Assembly: GCF_000344155.1 (NCBI RefSeq)
Contig: NZ_BAOQ01000033.1
Coordinates: 1 to 64,000, forward strand
DNA: 64,000 bases
Origin: Gordonia paraffinivorans NBRC 108238
GTDB taxonomy: Bacteria > Actinomycetota > Actinomycetes > Mycobacteriales > Mycobacteriaceae
Reading direction: 5' to 3'
How positions within the stretch are numbered: the first letter of the stretch is position 1; every line of letters starts with the position of its first letter. The position numbers and the translations under genes are program-made. The notes under the pieces are model-generated. The model had not been told where the DNA came from, did no database searches, and saw only the letters and a program-made list of their open reading frames with translations. This document shows positions 35,849-42,639 of this stretch, piece after piece.

Positions 35849-36780
35849 CGCGGATCCGGTCCGGTCACGAGCGGCAGGTCGGGATCGCTGCGCCACTCGC
35901 TCAGCGAGCCGTCGTAGACGCGCGGCAGCGGATATCCGGCCTCGACGAACGCCAGCGCCGCTCCCGATGCGTTGATGCCGCCGCCGCAGTAGACGACTAC
36001 GTCGGCGTCGGGCCCGATCCCGACGCCTTCCAGAACCTTTCGTGTCCGCTCCGGCGAGAACGTGCCGTCGTCCGAGAGCAGGTCGGGAAACGGCACACTC
36101 AGGCTGCCGGGGATGTGGCCGGGACGGTCGCCGCCGGATTCACCGGTGTAGTCCGGGGTCCGGAGTGCGCAGATCAGCGTCGTCGTCGAGTCCTCGTCCG
36201 CGGAGATCGACCGGACCTCGTCGAGACCGGCGAAGATCGACGTGCCGAGGTCGGCGAGTTCGATCGCACGTCCCGACCCGTCAGGCGCTGCGGGGTCGCC
36301 GGATTCGATCGGGCAACCCAGCGCGGCCCATCGGGCGAAACCGCCGTCGAGAACCCGGGCGCGCTCGAATCCGAACGACCGCAGCACCAGCCAGACCCGC
36401 GCCGCGTAGGCTCCGCTGAGCTGGTCGTAGACGACGATGTCGTCGGCCGGGGTGATGCCGAGTTCCGCGGCCGCGGCGGCCATCTGAGCGGCCGTGGGCC
36501 TGGTGAACGCGATCGGCGAGGAGGGATCGGAGAAGGTCGCGAACAGGTCGGCGAACCGCGCCCCGGGGATGTGAGCGGCCCGGAACACCTCGTGGCCGGG
36601 ATCGAACACCGTCAGCCCGGCGGCGTCCACCGACCGCGCGATGCTGGCGTCGAGGACCACCACCGAATCCGCATGGTCGCGAAGCCATTCCGCAGAGACC
36701 AGGGAACCCGAGAGCGAGGCTCCGCGGCTCGTCGAACCGGTCCCGACCGCCCCGGACGACGCGGTGACGCCCTGCGTCAC
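35845..36780 (-). CDS. Thiosulfate / 3-mercaptopyruvate sulfurtransferase
   Basis: A 311-residue tandem rhodanese. The N-terminal inactive domain carries VVVLDASIARS and HIPGARFADL. The C-terminal active domain has DRPGHIPGSLSVPFPD and the catalytic loop VVYCGGGINASGAAL, whose Cys accepts the sulfane sulfur. The loop CGGGIN differs from CRKGVT (rhodanese) and CGSGVT (MST), so the donor is uncertain. Its GTG start overlaps the monooxygenase stop and its stop overlaps the HAD start, giving tight coupling in an operon that appears to handle sulfur compounds. Confidence 0.85.
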   Translation of the reverse strand: MTQGVTASSGAVGTGSTSRGASLSGSLVSAEWLRDHADSVVVLDASIARSVDAAGLTVFDPGHEVFRAAHIPGARFADLFATFSDPSSPIAFTRPTAAQMAAAAAELGITPADDIVVYDQLSGAYAARVWLVLRSFGFERARVLDGGFARWAALGCPIESGDPAAPDGSGRAIELADLGTSIFAGLDEVRSISADEDSTTTLICALRTPDYTGESGGDRPGHIPGSLSVPFPDLLSDDGTFSPERTRKVLEGVGIGPDADVVVYCGGGINASGAALAFVEAGYPLPRVYDGSLSEWRSDPDLPLVTGPDPR

Positions 36781-38147
36781 GCGGTCGCCCCGTGAGTCAC
36801 CGCGACGCTCTTGGCACGGTTGCGCCATTCGCCCCGCTCGGGCCGGTTGAGTCCCAGGTTCTCGCGAAGGGTCTCCCCCTCGTACTCGGTGCGGAACAGA
36901 CCGCGCCGCTGCAGCTCCGGCACCACCTGGGTGGCGAAGTCCTCGAAGGCCGCGGGCACGTGGGTCGCCTGGATCATGAAGCCGTCGGCGGCGCCGGCGT
37001 CGATCCACTGCTCCATCGTGTCGGCGATGTCGGCGGCCGATCCGATCATGTTGCCCTCGGTGCGTGCCCCGTACCAGCGGCCGATCTCGCGGATCGAGAG
37101 CTTCTCGCGTTCGGCGAACTCGACGACCTCACGGTAATGACCTTCGACGCCGACGACCTCGAGCGACGGGAGCGGGCCGTCGAGGTCGTACTGCGTGAGG
37201 TCGACGTTGACGTGGTAGGCCAGCCGGGACAGTCCCGCCTCGGGGTCGACGAGCTCGAAGAACTCCTCGTGCTTGGCGAGCTCATCGCGGTAGTCGGCGC
37301 CGACGACGGTGGTCGCCGCGGGCAGGATCTTGAGCTGCTCGGGGTCCCGACCGTGTGCGGCGGCGCGTTCTTTCATGTCGCGGTAGAAGTCGATTGCGCT
37401 CTCGAGGGATTCGTGACTGCAGAACACGACGTCGGCCCAGCGGGAGGCGAAGTCGCGTCCGGTCGGCGATGCCCCGGCCTGGACGATGACCGGGTAGCCC
37501 TGCGGCGGCCGGGGAACGCCCAGCGGCCCCTGCACCTGGAAGAAGCGGCCCTTGTGGTCGATGGCCTCGACCTCCTCCGGCCGCGCGAACCGGCCGGATT
37601 CCTTGTCCCGGATCAGCGCGTCGTCGGACCAGGAGTCCCAGAGTCGGGTGGTGACCTCGAGGAACTCCTCGGCCCGGGCGTAGCGGTCCTCGCGGTCGGG
37701 CAGCTTGTCCTGGTTGAAGTTCTGCGCCTCCGCGTCCTGGAAGCTGGTGACGACGTTCCAGCCGGCCCGGCCGCCGCTGAGATGGTCGAGGGTGCCCATC
37801 GAGCGGGCGAGGTTGTAGGGCTCCTGATAGCCGGTCGACATCGTCGCCGCGACACCCAGTCTCGTGGTCACCGAGCTCATCAGGGTGATGACCGTCATCG
37901 GGTCCAGACGCGGGGTCCCGGTGCCGTATCTGACCGCGGGCTCGAACGAGCCGCCGAGGCTGCGCGGCACGGCGAGCGCATCGGGCACGAAGGCCATGTC
38001 GAACTTGGCGTCTTCGAGGACCCGGGCGATGTGCAGGTAGTGCTCCGCGGTGAGGAAACCGTCGCCGGCTTCCGGATGACGCCACCCGACCGTTCCCTGC
38101 GGACCTGCATTCATGAATGCGGCCAGATGGATCTGCTTGCGGGACAT
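36777..38147 (-). CDS. FMNH2-dependent monooxygenase, NtaA/SnaA/DszA family
   Basis: A 456-residue class C flavin monooxygenase of the bacterial luciferase superfamily. The NtaA-type features are the N-terminal IHLAAFMNAGPQG, the insertion RFFQVQGPLGVPRPPQG with PVIVQAGASPTGRDFAS, and WNVVTSFQDAEAQNF. Family members oxidise nitrilotriacetate, dibenzothiophene sulfone, alkanesulfonates or pristinamycin, always with reduced FMN from a separate reductase. Here it sits between a thiazole kinase gene and a rhodanese, so a sulfur heterocycle is a reasonable substrate. AGGAG lies 8 bp before the ATG. The flavin reductase at 2.2 kb is far away and need not be its partner. Confidence 0.88.
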   Translation of the reverse strand: MSRKQIHLAAFMNAGPQGTVGWRHPEAGDGFLTAEHYLHIARVLEDAKFDMAFVPDALAVPRSLGGSFEPAVRYGTGTPRLDPMTVITLMSSVTTRLGVAATMSTGYQEPYNLARSMGTLDHLSGGRAGWNVVTSFQDAEAQNFNQDKLPDREDRYARAEEFLEVTTRLWDSWSDDALIRDKESGRFARPEEVEAIDHKGRFFQVQGPLGVPRPPQGYPVIVQAGASPTGRDFASRWADVVFCSHESLESAIDFYRDMKERAAAHGRDPEQLKILPAATTVVGADYRDELAKHEEFFELVDPEAGLSRLAYHVNVDLTQYDLDGPLPSLEVVGVEGHYREVVEFAEREKLSIREIGRWYGARTEGNMIGSAADIADTMEQWIDAGAADGFMIQATHVPAAFEDFATQVVPELQRRGLFRTEYEGETLRENLGLNRPERGEWRNRAKSVAVTHGATA

Positions 38148-38209
38148 GTCATTCGCTCCTTTGCGACGGATCGGGGTGGGATGGCTGGTCGCGTCGTCGG
38201 CGGGGATCG

Positions 38210-38982
38210 TCAGAGTGCGGAGAGCTCGTCGACGAAGGCCACGGCGAACGACCCGGTGCCGGTGGTTCGGGCCCCGGCACGCTGACCTGCTGCGGCGAAC
38301 GCGGCGTGTGCGGCCCGCGCGGCGGTGAACGGATCGGTGACCGCGCAGAATCCGGCACTCAATGCGCCGAGGCTGCAACCGGTTCCGGTCACCTGCGGCA
38401 TGCGTGCGTCGCCGCCCTCGACGGAGGTGGCACGCCCGGCCGGGTCGCACAGGTAGTCGACCTGTCCCGACACCGCGACGACGGCGTCGAGACGGACGGC
38501 GAGTTGCTTGACGGTGTCGACGACCTCGGAGGAGTCGAGCGTCGAGTCGACCCCGCTGCCGCCCTCGCCGCCGGCCAGCGCGGAGATCTCGCTGGCGTTG
38601 CCGCGGATGATCGCCGGCTTGTACTTCAGCAACGACTTGAGGATCTCGTCGTATTCGTTGCCCCCCCACCGATCGCGACCGGGTCGAAGACCCACGGCGT
38701 ACCCGCCTTGTGCGCGGTGGCCGCGGCCTCCTCGAGCGCCTCCGGCGTGACCGACGACATCAGGGCCGCGCCGTTGATCCAGACGGCGCCGGCGCCTGCC
38801 GGGAACGAGGCGGTGAAGCCCGGGGCGGCGCCGATGGCGGGGCCGGCGCCGAGCGCGAGCAGGACGTTGGCGCTCAGGTTCGCCGCGACGTAGTTGGTGA
38901 GGCCGTAGACGAACGGCGCCGTGTCCCGAAGGCTCGCGATGGCGGCCTGCACCTCGGGCGACTCGATGGTGGTCGTCTCCAT
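38210..38982 (-). pseudogene. thiM: Hydroxyethylthiazole kinase, frameshifted
   Basis: Together two frames encode a complete ThiM, which phosphorylates 4-methyl-5-(2-hydroxyethyl)thiazole with ATP for thiamine salvage. The N-terminal part reads VYGLTNYVAANLSANVLLA and ends DPVAIGGG. The C-terminal part resumes with NEYDEILKSLLKYKPAIIRG and contains VTGTGCSLGALSAGF. The break lies in a run of seven C (38661-38667; G on the coding strand); removing one base restores DPVAIGG-NEYDEI. It may be a real mutation, a phase-variable tract or a sequencing error. It is the first gene of the operon. The start ATG has AGGAG about 10 bp upstream. Confidence 0.82.
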
Positions 38983-39034
38983 CTCCACAGTTCTCCTTGT
39001 TCTTCGCACTTCGGGACTCGAACTGCATTTAGTT

Positions 39035-39042
39035 GTATACAG
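39035..39042. promoter_or_regulatory. GntR-type operator candidate upstream of thiM
   Basis: TGTATACA is a perfect palindrome, with further matching bases outside it, 53 bp upstream of the thiM start. FCD-type GntR proteins often bind T-N-GTATAC-N-A sites. The operon ends with such a regulator, so autoregulation is inferred. Confidence 0.5.
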
Positions 39043-39140
39043 ATGCATGCGGAGTGCTCCAGCCAGAAGCCGGTTAAATTCAGGCCGGTTTCAAAAGGTG
39101 CCAGGTGTCCTCATGTGGCCTCCGCCTCACATGGGCCACG

Positions 39141-39479
39141 ATGGTCGGCATGCGTGATCTCACAGCCGACGACTTCGGCGTGCTGCTGTCGGTGTTCGCC
39201 GTCCTGCTGCTCGCCTTCGGAGCCGACTTCCACTTCTCCCGCCGCATGGCGAAGCGTCACAAGCTGAGCGCACGCCTGTTCATGACGGTCAACGTCGTGG
39301 GTGAGCTCGCCACCGCGATCGCACTCGTGCTCACCTGGGTCGCGCTGTGGAGTCCGGCTGCGTGGGAACGCATCGACGACCTGCTCGTCTTCGTCCCCGG
39401 CTGCATCGCCATGCTGTGCGTCGTCACCCTCGCGGTCGAGACCGTGGTGACACGAACGATGGATGTGTGGCGGGGCTGA
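39141..39479 (+). CDS. Small membrane protein, unknown
   Basis: A protein of about 112 residues with three hydrophobic helices: LLSVFAVLLLAFGADF near the start, LATAIALVLTWVALW in the middle and FVPGCIAMLCVVTLAV near the end. Between the first two is a basic loop, RRMAKRHKLSAR. No family is recognised. The start is uncertain between ATGs at 39141 and 39150, since neither has a strong ribosome site. It is divergent from thiM and convergent with a TetR gene. Confidence 0.55.
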   Translation: MVGMRDLTADDFGVLLSVFAVLLLAFGADFHFSRRMAKRHKLSARLFMTVNVVGELATAIALVLTWVALWSPAAWERIDDLLVFVPGCIAMLCVVTLAVETVVTRTMDVWRG

Positions 39480-39508
39480 CCGCGAGGCGCGAGGATCGCG
39501 TCGGCAGC

Positions 39509-40186
39509 TCAGCCGGAGGAGAGGAGCGCGACGATCGCCCGCGCGAGGCCCTTTCGGGCGAGCTCCTGATCCTGGAAGCTGCCCAGCTGCTTCTCCGACA
39601 CGAGGCCGCGCATGGCGCCCGGTAGGAATGCCGCGACCTCTTTGACCCGGTCGGGGTCGACACCCAGATCGGCGAACGCCCGCTGGCAGGCGTCCGTCCA
39701 CGACGGACCCCAGGACGCGAACTCCGCCGCGGTCTTGGGGAACAGCCGCCGGAACTCGTCCGGGTCGCGGGGCAACGCGGCCCGCAACGTCTCGATCGCC
39801 CGGGACTCCTTCGTCAACAGCCCGTCGTACAGCAGGTCGACGATCGCCTCGACCCGCTCGGCCAGCGGCGCTTCGGGTTTCACGCTGACCGGCAGGTCGC
39901 CGCGCTGTTCGGCGGTGCGGCGCAGGACCGCGGCCCACAGCCCGTCGATGTCGTCGAACTGATACTTGATCGCGCCCCACGTGGCGCCGATGTCCTTGGC
40001 GATCCGGTTTCCCGACACCGACGCCGGGTCGCCCGACGCCAGCGACCTGATCGCCGCGTCGAGCATGGCGTCGCGCGTGGCCTGCCCGCGGCGATTCGCG
40101 CGCCGGCCGGCGGAGGCCGCAGGCTGCGTGGGGGCGTCGACGGGTGGCACGGTCGCCGATCGTAGTCGCTCGGGGTTCGCCGGCAT
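39509..40186 (-). CDS. TetR family transcriptional regulator
   Basis: A 225-residue TetR protein. The DNA-binding domain is displaced by about 30 extra Pro/Ala-rich residues at the N-terminus and reads RRGQATRDAMLDAAIRSLA, then NRIAKDIGATWGAIKYQFDD. The C-terminal domain is not assignable. It follows the LLM gene in the same direction with a 7-bp gap and so may regulate the hxlR-LLM-tetR unit. The start is the ATG just after the LLM stop; a GTG about 12 codons on is possible. Confidence 0.83.
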   Translation of the reverse strand: MPANPERLRSATVPPVDAPTQPAASAGRRANRRGQATRDAMLDAAIRSLASGDPASVSGNRIAKDIGATWGAIKYQFDDIDGLWAAVLRRTAEQRGDLPVSVKPEAPLAERVEAIVDLLYDGLLTKESRAIETLRAALPRDPDEFRRLFPKTAAEFASWGPSWTDACQRAFADLGVDPDRVKEVAAFLPGAMRGLVSEKQLGSFQDQELARKGLARAIVALLSSG

Positions 40187-40193
40187 CGGCTGC

Positions 40194-41075
40194 TCAACCC
40201 TGCCGTTCCGCGGCGACGAGCTCCCGCACCGCGGGCACCACCTCGTCCGCGAAACGCGCCAGATCATCCGGATCGTCGGTGGCGAGGATGTAGGTGCTCA
40301 TCCCCAGCGTCACCGTGAGGTCGGTGAGTTGCTCCGCCCACTGCGCAGGGCTTCCCTCGAGGAGGCCGCCGCCGGTCCCGAAGTTGCCGTCGATGTTGTA
40401 GATCCGCGCGATGTCGCCGGGGTCGCGGCCGGCGGCCTCGGCGGCGTCGTCGATGACCGCGCTCTTCTCCGCGACCTTCTCGGGCGGCACGAACTGCAGG
40501 CTCGGGACCCAGGCGTCGGCGAGTTCGCCGGTCAGTCGCAGCATGCGCGGGCCGAGTGCGCCGAGCCAGATCGGGATGCGGTGCGCCGGAGGGGGTCCCG
40601 CGTGCAGTCCGTGGACGGGATAGAACTCTCCGTCGAGATCGACCGTGCCGCCGGACCAGAAGGCGCGCATGACGGCGATCGCCTCGGTCAGGGCGCGCAC
40701 CGCCTCGCCCGGCGACCGCCTCGGTCCCCCGGCGGCGACCACGCCGTCCCAGAACGCCCCGGCACCCAGGCCGAGTTCGACTCGGCCGCCGGTGATCACG
40801 TCGAGACTCGCCGCCGCCTTCGCGAGCATCACCGGAGGCCGCAGGGGGAGGTTGGCGACGTTGGGCGACAGGCGGATCGACGACGATCTCGCACCGACCA
40901 CCGACAGCAGCGTCCAGGTGTCGAGGAACCGCTTCTGGTACGGGTGGTCCTGGATGCTGACGAGGTCGAGGCCGCGATCCTCGGCGATCTCGACCATGCG
41001 CAGCAGGTTGTCGAGGTTGTCGGCGCGAGGGCTGGGAAAGAACCCGAAGCGCAACGGCTGTCCGTAGTCGGTCAT
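40194..41075 (-). CDS. LLM class oxidoreductase, probably F420-dependent
   Basis: A 293-residue luciferase-like TIM-barrel protein. It begins LRFGFFPSPRADNLDNLL and has ITGGRVELGLGAGAFWD and HRIPIWLGALGPRMLRLTG, features of the F420-dependent branch in actinobacteria. The cofactor (F420 or FMN) cannot be settled from sequence. Substrate is unknown. It is coupled to the upstream HxlR gene (ATGA overlap) and followed by a TetR gene, so it is doubly placed under local regulators. GGAGTCCCT precedes the ATG. Confidence 0.83.
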   Translation of the reverse strand: MTDYGQPLRFGFFPSPRADNLDNLLRMVEIAEDRGLDLVSIQDHPYQKRFLDTWTLLSVVGARSSSIRLSPNVANLPLRPPVMLAKAAASLDVITGGRVELGLGAGAFWDGVVAAGGPRRSPGEAVRALTEAIAVMRAFWSGGTVDLDGEFYPVHGLHAGPPPAHRIPIWLGALGPRMLRLTGELADAWVPSLQFVPPEKVAEKSAVIDDAAEAAGRDPGDIARIYNIDGNFGTGGGLLEGSPAQWAEQLTDLTVTLGMSTYILATDDPDDLARFADEVVPAVRELVAAERQG

Positions 41076-41479
41076 AGGGACTCCTCACCGGATAGACGAT
41101 CAAAGCGTTCGCGGGCCTGCTCGACGCGCGGGGCGAGCCGGATGATCACCGCCGTGAGGTCGGCGACGGCCGCGCGCACCTCGGCCCCGAGGTCGGTGAG
41201 CGTGTATTGCACACAGGAGCGCCGCGTCGGCATCACGCCGCGGTCCGCGAGCCCGTCGCGAACGAACCGGCGCAGCGTCTGGGAGAGCATTCGGTCGTTG
41301 ATGCCGGTGACCGTGCGGCGGAGTTCCCCGTAGCGACGTGGCTCGGTGTCGAGGGCGATCAGGACCATCATCGGCCACACGCCGCCGATCGTCTGCAGCG
41401 CGGCGCGCACGGTCCCGGAGCCGGCCAGGACGTCGTCGACGGTCACCTCGTCCGACACGGTGGACCGGGTCTCAGCCAT
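41072..41479 (-). CDS. HxlR family transcriptional regulator
   Basis: A 135-residue winged-helix protein. It shows the HxlR pattern: WPMMVLIALDTEPRRYGELRR spread over residues 35-57, then INDRMLSQTLRRFVRDGL and the beta wing. HxlR proteins often sense reactive carbonyls or quinones. It is divergent from a pirin gene, a recurrent pairing, and two adjacent palindromes lie between them. Note that the usual N-terminal cysteine (C-P at the start of the HTH) is absent, so a Cys redox switch like that of YodB/HypR is unlikely. The stop overlaps the LLM start. Confidence 0.85.
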   Translation of the reverse strand: MAETRSTVSDEVTVDDVLAGSGTVRAALQTIGGVWPMMVLIALDTEPRRYGELRRTVTGINDRMLSQTLRRFVRDGLADRGVMPTRRSCVQYTLTDLGAEVRAAVADLTAVIIRLAPRVEQARERFDRLSGEESL

Positions 41480-41496
41480 ACGGCGAGCCTACGCCT

Positions 41497-41530
41497 CTCT
41501 CGAAACGAGAGCACTCTTGAAATAAGAGTG
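41497..41530. promoter_or_regulatory. Twin palindromic operators between hxlR and pirin
   Basis: Two perfect inverted repeats stand side by side: CTCTCG-AAA-CGAGAG at 41497-41511 and CACTCTT-GAAAT-AAGAGTG at 41512-41530. They occupy the short divergent promoter region and are related in sequence, as expected for two binding sites of one regulator. Confidence 0.65.
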
Positions 41531-41586
41531 GAGTCGCCGGTGTTGAGTCCGGCAGCATCGCAGACAGCGATGGGAAGGACTTCACC

Positions 41587-42639
41587 ATGACTTTCACCGA
41601 ACAGAGCCGTCCGGCGACCCCGACCGCCCCAGCGGGACGCGTCGTCGACCTCGGGCACCCGTGGCGCGGCGTCGGCCCGTTCCTCTTCGCCGCCCACCAC
41701 GTCGACGCCTACCCCGCCGGCAACGAGCAGATGGGCCCGGCCACCGGCGTCGCCGACCGGGAACTCGGCAGCGACTTCGGGCATCCGTCGGGCTGGAACA
41801 TGTACCACGGGCGCACGGTCCCCGGCTTCCCCGCTCATCCGCATCGCGGCTTCGAGACGATCACCATCGTCCGCAGGGGCGTCGTCGATCACGCCGACTC
41901 GACCGGCGCCAGTGCGCGATACGGGGACGGGGACGTCCAGTGGGTGACCGCCGGCCGCGGCGTCTCCCACTCGGAGATGTTCCCGCTGCTCGACACCGAT
42001 TCCGACAATCCCTTCGAGCTGTACCAGATCTGGCTCAACCTACCGGCGCGCGACAAGACCGCCGATCCCGAGTTCACGATGCAGTGGCGCGAGGACATCC
42101 CGGTGGTGACGCGCGGCGAGGACGGCTCGCGGGCCGTCCTTCGAGTCGTCGCCGGACGGTTCGACGACGCAACCGCGCTCGCCCCGCCGACGCACTCGTG
42201 GGCGGCGGACCCGGCGTCGGACGTCGCCATCTGGCTCGTCGACCTCGAACCGGGCGCGGTGATCGACCTGCCCGCGGCCGACGCCGGCACCGCTCGCCTG
42301 CTGTACGTCCACGGCACGGGAGCCGGGGTCGAGATCGACGGCGTGGCAGTCGGATCCGGTCAGGGGTTCGAGCAGTCCCGGCCGGCGGCGCTCCACGTCG
42401 TCAACGGGGACTCGCCCGCGACGATCCTGGTCCTGCAAGGCGCCGAGATCGGCGAGCCGGTGGTGCAGTACGGCCCGTTCGTGATGAACAGCGCCGAGGA
42501 GATCCAGCAGGCCTTCGACGACTACCGCCGCACAGGGTTCGGCGGCTGGCCGTGGCCCTCGGACGCGCCGGTGCATGCGCGGTCGGAGACCCGCTTCGCC
42601 CGGTATCCGGACGGCCGGGTCGAGCGACCGCGTCACTGA
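41587..42639 (+). CDS. Pirin family protein
   Basis: A 350-residue bicupin. The metal ligands are visible in the first cupin: HPHRGFETITIV (two His) and GRGVSHSEMF (His and Glu). The second cupin, from about residue 200, has a less conserved site. Bacterial pirins of this type bind iron and some have quercetin 2,3-dioxygenase activity (YhhW) or act in redox sensing. It is divergent from hxlR and shares its operator region, so it is likely the main target of that regulator. It ends immediately next to the convergent membrane protein gene, with no space between the stops. Confidence 0.87.
   Translation: MTFTEQSRPATPTAPAGRVVDLGHPWRGVGPFLFAAHHVDAYPAGNEQMGPATGVADRELGSDFGHPSGWNMYHGRTVPGFPAHPHRGFETITIVRRGVVDHADSTGASARYGDGDVQWVTAGRGVSHSEMFPLLDTDSDNPFELYQIWLNLPARDKTADPEFTMQWREDIPVVTRGEDGSRAVLRVVAGRFDDATALAPPTHSWAADPASDVAIWLVDLEPGAVIDLPAADAGTARLLYVHGTGAGVEIDGVAVGSGQGFEQSRPAALHVVNGDSPATILVLQGAEIGEPVVQYGPFVMNSAEEIQQAFDDYRRTGFGGWPWPSDAPVHARSETRFARYPDGRVERPRH

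Noticed and set aside
36777..38147. Calling the flavin monooxygenase DszA and the locus a dibenzothiophene desulfurisation operon
   Set aside because: DszB, DszC and plasmid-type context are absent, and the family includes many other substrates; similarity alone cannot support the gene name.
38983..39140. Possible TPP riboswitch upstream of thiM
   Set aside because: Neither the CUGAGA nor the ACCUGA element of the THI box is present on the minus strand; only a palindromic operator candidate was found.
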